From Branchiostoma floridae (Eukaryota > Chordata > Leptocardii > Amphioxiformes > Branchiostomatidae): 64,000 bases of DNA. The notes beneath the pieces were generated by a model. It did not search any database. It was not told the DNA's origin and worked only from the letters and a program-made list of their open reading frames with translations. A program made the translations under genes and the position numbers. How positions within the stretch are numbered: position 1 is the first letter of the stretch; the number at the start of each line of letters is the position of its first letter. Below, one piece after another: positions 49,334-62,404 of the stretch. Location: contig NC_049979.1 in assembly GCF_000003815.2 (NCBI RefSeq), positions 20,722,759 through 20,786,758 of the forward strand, in the 5' to 3' direction.

Positions 49334-49701
49334 TAGGAGTGGGTACCGGTACGGTGTACCGATGCAAAACCGGTTTTTCTTGTTGGCCCGGACCGGACAA
49401 ACGGGAACTGACAAAAATCATCAGTGGACCAAATGTCGGATCTAATAGAAAATGAACAGATCATGCCGGCACCTCGGTGGCTGGCGTTCATGTGTTTTGG
49501 GGCTTATTGGTCAAAGAAAATAGCAAGAGTGAAGTAGAGGAGAGCTAATAGTCATTTTCAGAGGCAGATTCCTTTGTAGTGAAATGGACCAATGTTTTGA
49601 GTCATTCACAAACAATTAGATTATAGGTCCGGACCTGGACCAGATCCTCTGGACCTGAAACGAACCTGTATCTGAATTATCTGTACCGGTACCGACCCCT
49701 A
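49334..49701. mobile_element. hAT-like MITE
   Basis: Inverted ends follow TAGGRGTSGGTACCGGTAC over 19 bp. The interior has repeated GGTCCGGACC/GGACCGG phrases. Possible degraded 8-bp duplication: GTGTTGAT on the left and GTGTCTGC on the right. Confidence 0.65.
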
Positions 49702-50343
49702 GTGTCTGCTGTATACCCGTATTAGCTGTATATGTATAACGTTATCTCTGAACGTTATGTATTTCGTATAATGTTGTATCACATGCCCTGCAATCATAAC
49801 GTTTAGTGGTAGAGGTTGCGCATTAATTCTGAGCACTTTTTCCCCATTGATGTAATAGCTATTATGCCCCTGTCACATAGTATAAACATCGATAAGCTGG
49901 CGAGTATACAAGCTCTAAATAACATAAAATAGCAGTATTACGACCGATGTTCTCTCGATAATTGCTACATTTTTAGGGATCGACTGATATCACAGGTCTC
50001 TAATCCTCGTCCACTGTGATGGGGTATATTTTCGGGTGAAAAACACTGTCGAGTCGTTTTAAATTCGGTGACTTTGGGGCGAAAAACAAACACCGAAGGT
50101 CGTGAACTATGTGACAGGGGTTCTATACTTGTCAATATAGGGTGTTTATAATTACTTGACTCATGTAAACCAACCAACATAGCAGAGGCGAGAAAAAACG
50201 GCGAGGGTATTTTGTGGAAAATGTTTGAAACGAATATTTTTCTAACCGGTCAACATGCATGTATTTGTCATTGGGCAGCATTAGGGAGTATTTTAACCAA
50301 AAAAATAAGGTCACTAACCATTCCGAGTTAGCATTTGTAGCGA

Positions 50344-50533
50344 CATGAATTATGGGTAATAGGTCAAAGGTGAAGACACCTGACTTGTGAAGACCATGAC
50401 AGTTCTATTGATACTACATCCATATTCTGGTCTTGACATCATCAGCAGTCTTGACTTTTGTCTCGACTTGCCGTGAATATCCAGACCTGTTTTGTTTATG
50501 TCTTCACCTTTGATATATTACCCACAATTCATG
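50344..50533. mobile_element. Inverted-repeat element
   Basis: The left end CATGAATTATGGGTAATAGG and the right end (TATATTACCCACAATTCATG) are near reverse complements, and GGTGAAGAC/GTCTTCACC extends the arms to about 33 bp. 190 bp, non-coding. Confidence 0.65.
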
Positions 50534-51179
50534 CTGGTCATCATAGCGCCGACCATCTCCAAATGTAGACAGCTAGGCAAAATAGACATGAATATGCAAA
50601 TACATTTGTATTGGCGGACATGCAGCCATTTTCTCATTGGTCAAACCGGTAATTGCCATGCTATCATTGGATGAACTGTTATTTGTTATTGTACTGTATG
50701 CATCGATAATAAAGTTAGTTTTAGATGAGAGAAAGCGCGGTGTGCATCATTTAAGTTTGATACCAACCTTACCGAAATTATGCTGACAGTAGGGGCATAA
50801 AACCAAATTATACTATGGATAACCTGTCAGCTATTAGAACTTGAAATCGTCATGTCCCAAACTTAGCTAAAAAGTATTGAGTCTTTTGTTTTGTAGGCAA
50901 GGGTACGTACTGTCTGACATGATATTTGACTACGTCTACGAGGCCTATGTTTTTGGCATGTGTTTTTGTTTGGGTTGGGTTGTCATATGCCATGTCATAT
51001 GACATACGTCTGAATCTTGACTAAATTTTGGATATGTCTCTGCCAGAGTCTGACCTATCGTTAACCGGTGAGTTGGGGGAGGGGGGCGGTGTCTGTATCT
51101 ATGATGTCATAGAATAACATGTCTGCTATGAACATTGAGGGAAAAAACTACACTACGTTATCATACATGAATTGTGCAT

Positions 51180-51740
51180 TAAATCCATCTTTTGTATCGC
51201 TATGCGATAGAATTGCAGTTGAAATTTATACCCAATTGCAAAAGGCATAACCCCTAAGACTATACAGACATGTACGAAAAGGAAACAAAATACATGAAAT
51301 CGTCGCGGGGAAATACAAATCTTTACAAATATCAACCACAAAGAAGATTATTCGCCCTCCCACAGTGAGAACATCCATAGCTTACTGTCTTTGCTCCCTA
51401 ATCCGGCCGCCTTTGGAGCTTCCTCCTACCAAATCGCCCCAATCCGCTCGATGATTGCCATATAAAAGAAATAGAAGTAAGACATAACGTTATTCTATGC
51501 AATTTTTGATTTCCCTATACGACAGAATTAATTGTGTTTGATATTTCTCCAAGAAGCACATGACCCCTGAACTATATAAACATTGTGTAAATCTTTACAA
51601 ATACAAATCATAAAAAATATAACTCGCTCTCGAACAGCGGGATTATCCTTAGCCGGTTGTCTTTCCTCGCTAATCCGACCGTCTTTGCAGCTAATCCGTA
51701 CCAAATCTCCCCACATCCACCCGATGATCCTTTCTGCCCT
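51180..51740 (+). repeat. Diverged direct duplication
   Basis: Two copies of about 270 bp, roughly 51180-51470 and 51500-51740. Shared blocks include GACAGAATT/GATAGAATT, CATRACCCCTRA, AAATCTTTACAAATA, CTAATCCG and CCAAATC. Function unknown. Confidence 0.6.
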
Positions 51741-52282
51741 TCTGAACGACTGTTACACACAAGAAACCTTCGTGCAGTAGTACATTGAAAGACCCCTTAG
51801 TCTCCTTTGCTGAGGATAACGTGACCAACGTTGACCTTTCTGCCCAAAAGCTGCCCAAATCCATATATTAGATCGAATCCGCTTTTCAAATTACATCTGC
51901 TTGACGTAAGGTGCTTTAAAGCTTCTTCTGTTTGTGTTAATTGTGTTACAGAAAGATTTACCATATTAAATGGGTGCGATGAAGACAAATGTTGCATCAT
52001 CAGTATAAATATATACCATATTTCTAAGAACTCCATTGAAAATTGAAATCTGAAGGAATATCTTACGTGCCGGATGTCTATTACTCGTGCATCATCAAAA
52101 TCTTCTTATCTCGCCAGGGATTGGTCGTAAGAAGAAGATAAAACTTAATGACGATAAAGAAAATCCGATAGCTTAATTTTCTTCACACCTGATCCAGAAT
52201 TGTCGTTTTCGCTGGACAGAGAGGACTGGCCATCGCAAAGCTCTTCGACGGGAACAGGTTTTCTGTTCTCGGATGTCCGAAA

Positions 52283-55200
52283 ATGTTTTCCAGCGTTCAC
52301 CCGATCAAACTGGGCCTTGATGCGAAGGTAAGAGTACTGTATTGATTTGTATTTACTTCATTGTGTAGTACGCAACTTTAGGCGCTGTGACACTGTAACT
52401 TGTACACGTATTTGCCGTTCAATTAGCTACCTTCTCTTACCATAGCTAGCAACACTGCTTAAGGTAATGATGACTATGAATTGATTGAAACAAAGACTGT
52501 CAGCCGCAAACCGTGAGGGGCATTTGGCGCAGGAAACATCTTAAAATATATTTGCCACATACAACAAGATATAGTTTCAAGCTTTAACTCGGGTGTTATT
52601 TGCTTTACATCTGCACAGAAAGTAGTGGGGCTAAACTCTTTAATGGCAAATGCGGTTCTGTTTTTTCGCCATACAGGGTGACAAGAAAGGGCCCAGGAAG
52701 ATATTCGTCATCCCAGTCGCCACTAACAAAAATGAGAAGGAGGAGGAAAGGCCACGGAACATGACGATTCCGCAGTTGTCCAAGAAGTTTTGCAGCGCCA
52801 CCACATGCCACGGTCTCAACCGCATCGCTCAGGCGCAGTCCCCGGTCGCCCGCTTCATCTGGCTGAGCCTTGTCCTCACCTCGCTGACGTTGTTTTTACT
52901 CCAGGCTAATTTGCTCATCACCAAGTACATGGACTATCCAGTACAGATCAACGTCAACATTGTCGTCAATCACAGACTCCCGTTCCCTTCGGTGACGATC
53001 TGCAACCAGAACAGAATGAAGAAATCGGAACTGAACGGAACGCGCTTCGCACCGCTAGTGGACATCGACGAAGAAACCGTGAGCACAGTGGCTTTTCTGG
53101 GGAATGATGGAGGTGCAGTGAGCAGTCAGGGGGAAGGGTCAAGTGAGCAAACGGTACGGATGAAGAGAGGAATACCAGCAGCAGAAGATCGCCATAACCT
53201 TGGCAAAGACAGGCCCATTGTTGCTCGAAAACGCCGAGCGTCACCAGGGTGCCCCAGCGACCCCGATAACCCGTACGGAATCGTTTGCCTGGACGTCAAG
53301 ACCTCAATGGCAAATGCCTCCAACAGATGCGCTACCATCGGCATGCAGCTTTGCACGTACGACCAACTACGAAAGGCGCATGCCATGGGAGTCCGAGACC
53401 CGCTGACCAGCGACGACAACGACGGTTGGCGATTCTTCAGCCGAAATGACTGGGACGTGACGTTACAGGACGACTGCGGGCCGCGTTACGAGAAGGTCGT
53501 GGACGAGTGTTATGAAGGAATGTTTCCCCATACGCCTCGGCCAGCTACCCATGGGTTCCTGTACTGTTGCACCAGAGAAATGCTTCGAACCACCGATAAA
53601 TACAACACACACGAAGAAGCTGAACAAGCCTGTGAAAGCCAGCAATTTCAGCTGTGCACCCCGAAGCAGATGGCGAACGCTTATGACAATGGCATCCGAG
53701 ACGAGAAGTGGGGGTTCATCAGCCAAGCAGACAAACAGGCCCACCTCGCACCGTGCGGGTGTCGACCAGATGACGAATGTTACCACCTAGCGTTCTCCTA
53801 CATTCAGCGTCAAAGCCCTTCCCTCCCGGCGTACTGCTGCAAACGAACATACCAGATGCGAAACGACTACTTCAGCCACGAAGGAGCAGAGAACGGCTGT
53901 TCTTCAATAGGATATGATATCTGCAGCCTAAAGCAGCTTGCCGTAGTCCACGGCTTAGGCTCACGTTCTGACGCTTGGGGATGGGTTCAAGAAGAGAACA
54001 CGATCTCCCGGCTTCATGGGACTTGTGTGGAAGCTAACGGATTCCGCTGCTACGAGAATGCTCTGCAGTACCAGACTGCTGCACCAGGAGGGATCTACCG
54101 GCTACACTGCTGCACCCCCACCTTTGTACAAACCACTCAGACATTCTCCAGCTATGGCAACGCGATGGATACTTGTAACAAGGATGGTAAGCAGATCTGT
54201 ACATTGACCCAGCTGGCGGAAGAATATAAGAACGGAGTTCGGACAAACACCTGGGGCTGGGCTGAAGACCAGATGCAGGCCGTCGTGGGGGAGTGCGACG
54301 CTAACCTTGACTGCGCCAGTAACGTGACCAATGCGATCCCTTACGTAACAGCGGACGGGACGGCCAAGCAAGCCTACTGTTGCGAGTATGTCCGAGTATG
54401 GCCGGAACTCCCTCCTCGGACCCAATGCACCAACCGATTCAAAGGGTGCAACAATCCTCTTGGGATGGAGAATGGTGTTATCAAGGACTACCAAATCACG
54501 GCTTCATCTACGGACGGGCGGAACGGGACTCAGGCCCACTACGGCCGCTTGAACGGGCCGGCTGCGTGGTGGTCTAACGGTGTCCCACAAGGGGTGCTTG
54601 GGATCGACGAGTGGTTCCAAGTAGACTTACTAAAGCCGATGTACGTCACAGGTGTCATCACCCAAGGACTGGCAAGAGCCTTCATTTTAACATTCAAGAT
54701 TCGCTACAGTAATGACACGGGCGGGCCTTGGTTCGTGTACACTGACCCGTACGGAGGACGTGATGAGTTGTTCAAGGGCGTCTCCGCAGAGGACCAAACA
54801 GGTCATCAACACTTTGCCTTCCCGATTCTTGCCAGGTACATCAGGTTCATGCCTTGGTTCATGTCAGAGTTTATCTCGCTGAGGATGGAACTTGTCGGCT
54901 GTGATCCCGAGACCTGCTCCGACCCGAAGAGCACGGACGGACGCGGCGTCGTCAACGTAGCCCTAGACTGTCAGGAGAGAGAGTGCTACCTCGGCAAAGG
55001 AGAGAACTACCGCGGCACGAAGAAAACGACTGAATCGGGACGAAGCTGCCAGAACTGGGATCGACACTACCCGCACCAACACTGCAACATCACCAGTGAC
55101 ACCGACCCGGACGCTTGCCTGGCGAAAAACTACTGTCGCAACCCGGACGGTAGACCAGGCGGGCCGTGGTGTTACACAGTCGACCCCGTCATCACCTGGG

Positions 55201-57309
55201 AGTATTGCGGGGTCGAGAAGTGCACGGAGAGAGACGACATCGTGCTGGACAAGACGGCGTGGAGAGAATACATCGAGCGGTCCAACACCTCCGATTTCAA
55301 CGACCTGTCTGATCATCTTCCCCGGGCCACGCGGGAGGAGCTGCGTCAACTCGGACATCAGAAGAACGACTTCATCCTGCAGTGTAGCTTCGACAAACAG
55401 ACCTGCTCACCTGACGACTTTGTGTCTACCCAGACTGAGAAGTAGGTAGTACTATAACTTATCCATAAAGAGAGAAGAAGCCGAAGCTGTAAATGGTAGA
55501 CTTCGATACTACATAGAAGAACTTTATTGCACGACAACTGTAGAGGATACAGTGTTTGGCAACTTGAACATACAATACATACAGAACAGTTTAACTACAT
55601 GAGTTACTAGTATCTAAAAATCTAAGAGAATTATCTATTTTACACATGGTATATTATATTTACAATCAGGCTAGCATTATGTGCTGGTTTATGATAGTAT
55701 AATATTGTCTCGTTTTTTAAATGAGTTATATATAAATTGACCGACATAGGCAGATATATCAGCAGGACATGATAGTAACATATTAAACATTTCTGTCTTG
55801 GTAGGTGGTAACATTGTATCAGATTTTCATTTTATAGACTGTAACATTTTTTGTCTCTCTCTATCATAAGTTGGACAATCCATTATAAAGTGAGATCATA
55901 TGTATATTCTTGTGAGTTGTCTTTGCTACCGTGTGTAGAAAAAAAGTGTAGAACAAAATTTCATCCAATCAAAATCAAGGTATTGAATTTGGAAAAAAAC
56001 AAATCAGCAAGTATTTTTCCCTGGCACGATGGCATGATTACAGGTTGCAAACAATCAGCTTTCATTGAATAGATAGAAATTGTAATCGGATAACAGAGTT
56101 TAATTTGGACCAAATGCATTATGTGGATCATCCAGAAAATATAAGACTCCCTAAACTATACTTGGTGCGTCACTTGGTATTCCATCCACACTGTCAGTGA
56201 GACGTATGTCGCTTGTAATTGCAGTGTTTTTGTGTTGCTCTGCCGTGATGCGGATCAAGGGAAAGTTAGATGCGAAATGTTCCTCTCCTGTTAGTTTAAA
56301 AATCTGTAACTTATCCCATCTATCTCACAGGTATGGCAACTGCTTCACGTTCAACTCCGGACGTGATGACAAAGAATGGGTGACCACCAGGTCCGGCTCA
56401 AGCTACGGTCTGAAGCTCACCCTCAACCTGGAGACGGCAGAGTACCTCGGTCTGTTCGGCAACAAAGCCGGCGCCAGGGTCAGCATCCACCCCGTCAACT
56501 CCACACCGTTCCCGGAAACCGACGGCGTCGACGTCCCTCCCGGCATGGCCACGTCCATCTCGGTCAGATCCCTGGTCATCACGAGGACGCCCTTCCCTTA
56601 CGGCGGTGGGGACTGCACGGCCAACGTGGACGAGGCCGTGTCGCTGTACGAGGGAAACAAGTACTCCTTCCGCCTGTGCGAGAACAGTTGCTTTCAGTGC
56701 CAGGTCATGCAGAACTGCAGCTGCACCACGGACTTGATCGATTTGAGCAAGGTCGAGGCAATCCAAAAGTGCAACGACCAGTTCCAGGGTGCCCCCGTCC
56801 CCATCTGCGACCTCGCCAATCCCCGGGTCCAGGCCTGCGTCAAGACCCAGTGGAAGCTCTTCGAAAGCGGTGAGCTGAACTGCTCCTGCAACCAAGCCTG
56901 TCGCGACGAGGCCTACGAGCTAAGCATCTCCTCCGCCATCTGGCCGTCTCGCCCGTTCGAACCGTACATCCTGAGAGATCTACATATGATCCAGCAGTTG
57001 AAGAGGCGAAATCTTCCCCGGTCCTCTGAAGAGGTGCGCGACAACTTAGTACGAGTCGAGGTGTACTACGAGGAACTCAACTACCAGAGCATCAGCGAAG
57101 AGTGGAACTACAGGGAGGAAGATTTCCTCAGTGATCTCGGCGGTCTTCTCGGACTGTATATCGGTATTTCCTTCATAACCCTTTGCGAGATCCTTGACTT
57201 TGTTCTCGATATGATTAAACTACTGATGAAAAAATGCTTCGTACTGAGAATGAAACAGGAATCGCGCAAGTTCCAACAGCCTGCTGACGACGGTAAAGCA
57301 AATGAATGA
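52283..57309 (+). CDS. ENaC/degenerin-type channel with cysteine-repeat, F5/8C and kringle insert (paralogue 2)
   Basis: Same architecture as the upstream paralogue, and complete. Exons 52283-52327 (MFSSVHPIKLGLDAK, phase-0 donor AAG|GTAAGA), 52677-55441 and 56331-57309 encode 1262 residues. TM1 is at about 74-96; FPSVTICNQN at about 118; furin-type sites RMKR (to 179) and ARKRR (to 202), 23 residues apart; cysteine repeats about 207-586; F5/8C 606-757; kringle 785-864 with YRGT, CQNW, YCRNPDG and PWCY; then DFILQCSFDKQTCSPDDF and, across the intron, YGNCFTFNSG. TM2 carries LGGLLGLYIGIS (GxS filter). The first exon is an inference from phase and a good donor. The 55441 donor is GTAGGT and is supported by matching the paralogue junction. 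A poly(A) signal lies at 58189-58194. Several N-glycosylation sequons occur in the ectodomain. Confidence 0.93.
53169..53237 (+). other. Tract between two furin-type sites, paralogue 2
   Basis: Codes for 23 residues between RMKR and the end of RKRR, at the same place as in paralogue 1. Both sites fit the strong R-x-K/R-R form. The residues between differ between paralogues while the bounding basic sites persist. Confidence 0.65.
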
Positions 57310-59174
57310 GGTAATGTTAAATACAGTTTCAAATTGCATTCAACGACGAACATGTACTCATAGTGGCTGCGTCAACTGTGTATTCGTAGTCTTCAAGAAC
57401 ATGTCGTCGAACCAATATGTACTATAAAACTTAGAATTATAAAACAAAAGGTGTCGTCACAGACTTCATTACAGAGGTGTAGTTTGGATATCAAATGAAT
57501 GAAAGGTAATTTTTATGTAACATAAGATGAACACTACATATATATTATATTCGTTGCCAGTCATCATTTCATATGTTAATTCTATAAGAATCCGACATCG
57601 TGTCATTGTTGTCATCTATCATTGTTCAGATATAACGCAAAGAAGGTTAATGTTGATGTAACATCAAGCTAAACATAGCCAGAGTGAACGTAGTCCCATG
57701 TTTATATACATGTGTTACATACATGTTCTGATGTATACTCAAGGAGAATCTAACATCGTGTTCTTGTATTATTGTTCAGGCTAGATAACCAAACAATTAA
57801 CGCTGCAGTGACAATGCAAAGATCAGTTAACGTTGATGTAACAGTAAGTTAAACATGTGATACATGTGACTTACAGACATGTCGTAATATTACAAATATA
57901 TATATACTGTTGGTGTCATTTTGTCAAATGAAAGTGTCATAACAAGTGCTAACTTCACATGTAATGCATGAGTTATCTGCTATGGGAGTGATTTCGACAA
58001 GCAAAACGTTTCGTTGTTTTATCAGTTTATGTCAAGACTATAACGTTAATATTGATAATTTATCGGATAAAATTTGACGCGATGAAGAAAAATATTTTTG
58101 TGAACTATATATCATCAGCATTATCATATAGTATGATAAGTATGTGAAATGATAGCTATGTACTATTTCCTAAATATCATAGTAAATGAATAAAGAATGT
58201 AAAGATAGGATATAAGCGTTGTTTTCTCAATCATTAAAAACCATACTATTATCAAATAGAGATCAGCTCAGCCTATACAAATGCTATCTTTTAAACGTGT
58301 ATTTGCTCCATCTGTGTATTGCCTCAGCCGTTTGTTTTGAAAAAAGAGGTTGTACTTTTTCTTTGATTTTCAATTTTGAAGAAAGTAATTATCTATACCA
58401 ATTTTAGACTAGATTACGTATTACGTGAAATGCATTGGCTACGCTTTATGGTAAGTCGTCCCATCCTCACTATGAATTACGTAAAATGAAATAGCTTCCC
58501 TATGAGTAGCAAGGAATTAAAAAGACCCGCAGACCTTCTTTATACCACCACGGTCGCTATATCATGCACGTACGACCATGTTCTGAGGTACCCTGATAAA
58601 GTAGCCATGGCGCAAAGTAAACAAAGTGACCGTTATGGGTGACCTAAAGTTACCCCAACCTCATGTGCCTGTCTCAGGACTAATGTTTGCTAACGGAACG
58701 TGTCAAAGTTCATCCAGGTACTGCAACAAACACACGAAGACAGGACATGTAAGCTTTTCCTCGCTTCTTTTGATGTTTTTTTCAAGCTGCACGGGGTTCA
58801 TAATATTGCTTGGTTATATAGTGTGTCCACTGTATAAATTATACAGACTTAAGTTATACAACATCTAGACTATGGCAAGCGAAATATACTCTGCAAGGAA
58901 CCATGGGGGGGGGTCTCTCTCTCTCTCTCTCTCTCTCCTAGCCGTCGTATAAACATTTGGTCGCTGCCAAGAAGAAAATATTCAGGCAGAAGAATTTAAC
59001 ATTCAGGACAAGTCTGACATAAAGCATAACAGCTAAGCAGTAAGGCAACGCCTTTTCTGCTATCAAACATGGTGAACTACCTCAGGGGACAAGTGTGAAA
59101 AGGTGACAAAGCCATGAAGAACAAAGTCAACTATTTAGTTAGTTCCTTATTTGTGTTCGGTTACAGTCGAAGCC
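57310..59174. other. Intergenic, channel 3' flank to LRR-Ig gene
   Basis: Probable 3' UTR to the AATAAA at 58189-58194. Within it, a diverged direct repeat (about 57590-57680 and 57745-57860; shared AATC.AACATCGTGT and GTTAAYGTTGATGTAACA). A CT microsatellite lies at about 58914-58936. The stretch 58620-58760 is duplicated upstream of the next gene at about 62885-62990, so it may hold the shared promoter or 5' UTR. Confidence 0.5.
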
Positions 59175-62043
59175 ATGAGGGCGGTCTGTTTTCTTCTGGC
59201 GATTTGTGCCGTGAGTGTGTTGCCCTGTTCGTCTGCCTGTCCGAAGTACTGCAATTGTAGCGACTTCGGCAACGAGTACACGGTGTATTGTCGCGGAGAA
59301 AACATCACTGCTATCCCACGGGACATTCCAAAGAACACGTCACGATTGGATGTCTGTAAGTACGTGTTATTATCATCTTTAGAAATCTTCTATGTGCCGT
59401 GGTTTATTATGGGCCGAAACCCCGAAAGTGATCCTACCTTTGTTTTCAATGGCATATTAAAAAAAAAAAAAAAACTATTCTATATAGTCAAAACGCCATT
59501 GGCATTGTTTGGATGGACTGATTGACTGATTAAACCTTTGCTTATTCATGAGAAGCTCAAATCGGCCCGCAGGCCACTTATCATTGAGGTCATGAGGATA
59601 GGCGTCAAAATACATTGAGGTCATGAGGAAAGGCATAAGAATACAAGGAATACATGCATTACATCATCGCATCAAATGTACAAACACATACCGTTACACA
59701 TTTCACATCTTTTTGAAGAATACTACTGTTTTGAAGAATATTACTGTGTCGAAGGTTCAACGTATGCTCATATGAACATAAATCCTTCTCATTTCTGCAG
59801 GTTTTACCCCAATCACCATGCTACGGAAAGGCGACTTCGTTGACATGCCCAAACTCAAACAGTTGAACGTTTGGTGGAACCTCAACCTGACCATGGTCGA
59901 ACTGGGAACCTTCGACAATCTACCAACCATCACGTCACTCGGACTGTTCAACAACTCCTTCACCAAGCTACCGACCGGGCTGTTCGACAGCTTAAAGAAC
60001 CTGAAGACTTTTGACGCTCACAACAGTAAGCTGGAGACGATCCAACACGGTCTATTCACCGACCATCCTACCCTACAAGAGATCAGATTGCCCTTGAACA
60101 ACATTACGGGGCTGGAAGATGCCGCTTTTGGTGGCCTTCCTCACCTGACCTCCTTGTATCTCAGTTCCAACAGCCTAACGTCTCTTAACCCGTCCGTCTT
60201 TGAGGGTTCGCCTAAATTGAAATCTTTGGATGTTGACGATAACGCCATTACCGCTATTAGTAAAGATACCTTTGCTGGCACCAACTTTGAGTTGTTGTAT
60301 CTCAATAGAAATGCCATCAATACCGTAGATGTCGACTCCTTTTCCAATCTCAAAAGCCTTCAGTATGTTTCCCTGGATCAAAACAACATCAAAGATCTAC
60401 AGGACGTCTTTAAAGACCTTCCCCAACTTCAGTCTGTTTCCCTGTTTGATAACAAGCTTACCAGCATCGAGGGTGTCTTCCAAAATCTCCCCAAGCTTGG
60501 CACTCTTTCGTTAAATGGTAATCAAATCACGAAGATCAGCAGCACCACATTCGACAGTGTTCCTGCCATGACGTCATTGAGCCTCAGTAACAACGCCATC
60601 GCTGAGGTGGAAAGCGGGGCTTTTAGAAACCTTGACAGCCTTGATTCACTTTACATTGACAACAACCAGATTCCAGAAATCTCCTTGGCAGGCTTGCATT
60701 CTCTTACGACTCTTACCATGAACGTCAACAACCTGCAGAGATTTCCTACCGACTTGGAAGATGCCAACCAACTCACGTATCTGACGCTGACCAGCAATCC
60801 AATCAAGGAACCGCTGGACGAGCAATTGTCAGTTTTGCACAGGTACGTTTCTCCATGTTTCAAACTTCCATGATACGTGTGGTCTCATCTATGTATTGTT
60901 ATATACTATTGGGATTTTTAATCATAATTTATTTGAATTACATTTTCATCCAGGCTCTCCAGTCTGTACCTGTCTGGCATTACAAGTCTAAAGTTGGCGG
61001 GGACACTGAATCCGAAGGCGCTATGTGGCTTGGATGCCCTTGAAGCTGTGTGGATTAAAGGCAACGAGCTAGTTTCAATCCCACCCACAACCTTCGAGTG
61101 CACACCGTCTATTTCCGGAATATGGCTTTCGAACAATAACCTGACAGAACTGAGTCCCCGCTTGTTCCATGGTCTGACGGAGTTGAATTGGCTGGATCTG
61201 ACAGACAACCAACTGAGCCACCTGGACCCTGACACGTTTGTCGGTCTTGATAAGCTGAGGTCTCTTTCTCTGATTGGAAACAACTTCACCAACATGGCAC
61301 ATGTAGCTCCGGCATTAGCACACCTCCCAATTCTACTGTACCAGACACTGGACAATAACCCATTTGTCTACCTTGGTCGCGACTCCTTCCCAATGCCTAT
61401 GAAGCATGTTAACTCGTTTTCTGTATCCAAAACACACATTCGTGTCATAGAAGAGGGAACTTTTTCTGCAGATACATTCCCCAATCTGACTCGGTTGGAA
61501 CTTGAGCAGGATGATTCTTTGCACTTCCTGCCAGGCAATATGTTGGACGGCCTTGACAACCTCACGTCCATGCTTGCGTACGGCGATCCTTTCCATTGTG
61601 ACTGCCAGCTCAAGGCCTTCGTCACCTGGCTACGCGAACAAGTCAACCCTCCGTACGTGAGCGCGACTTGTGCCAGCCCGCCGAGTCTAAAGGGCAAAGA
61701 CCTGACGGACGTTCCCCTGGCCAGTCTGACGTGTGACTGCCAACAGGTGGAAGTTCCTTCAATCGATACGAGTGGCAGTGATAACTTCACCCGTGAGGGT
61801 CAGACCGCCATGCTGAACTGTAAGGTCTCAGGCTGTCCTGAAGCCGAGTTTTTCTGGACCACCCCAACCGGAGCCATGTTGGCTGTGGAGTCGGGGTTCC
61901 CTAGGATGGAGGTACTGGACAGCGGTACCCTGGTGGTGACAGACGCGAGGGAAGAGGATACAGGGGTGTACACATGTACCGCTGTCAACTACCGCGGGAA
62001 GGCCAGCAAGGAAGTGTCTCTGCATGTAGGCAACAAACAATAG
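59175..62043 (+). CDS. Secreted LRR-Ig protein
   Basis: Exons 59175-59355, 59801-60842 and 60954-62043 (phases 1 and 2, GT-AG) give 770 residues. A signal peptide (MRAVCFLLAICAVSVLPCSS, cut before ACPKYC) is followed by a cysteine-rich LRRNT cap (CPKYCNC), roughly 22 leucine-rich repeats of 23-24 residues (LxxLxLxxNxI pattern), an LRRCT cap (DPFHCDCQLKAFVTWL), and one Ig domain (NCKVSGCPEAEFFW ... EEDTGVYTC). It ends at VGNKQ with no membrane span or GPI-like tail, so it is likely secreted. LRR-Ig proteins serve in adhesion, neural guidance and innate recognition; which applies here cannot be told. The start is the ATG opening the signal peptide. Poly(A) signal at 62399-62404. A tandem paralogue starts 4.2 kb downstream. 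Confidence 0.9.
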
Positions 62044-62404
62044 TTCGTCAGAAGGCTGACGCAAAAGTGGACAAACGAACCCTCGCGCAAATGTGTGCCA
62101 CTAAAAGCAATGCATTGCTGCGCTGTGCTGATACTTTTAAATGGCAATCTAAACATGTTATCGCTCCATTGAAGAAGTTTATAATCCCATCGAATATATT
62201 TTCGTGAAATTGTATAATGATTTTGTATATGTTGATGGCAATTGCTATTTGTAAAAATAGAGATAGATTTCGGATCCTTAATAGCTATGTTTTGAGCTAT
62301 ATTTATAAATGAATTATGAGCTTAATTCTTAAGTTGAATTTGTAAGAACGAGAATTATATATATATATCCATACACCACAAATGCTTCACTGTGTTACAA
62401 TAAA

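Larger units (their letters stand above)
47542..52282. other. Intergenic between the two channel genes
   Basis: After the stop there is an AAC microsatellite (about 47547-47570). The interval contains several inverted-repeat elements (47643-47946, 49334-49701, 50344-50533) and a diverged direct duplication (about 51180-51470 and 51500-51740). No gene was recognised in it; frames at 48384-48704 have no known domain. Confidence 0.55.

Noticed and set aside
56376-56895. Frames of 165 residues on both strands
   Set aside because: Both overlap the conserved ENaC C-terminal exon 56331-57309 and are composition artefacts of GC-rich codons.
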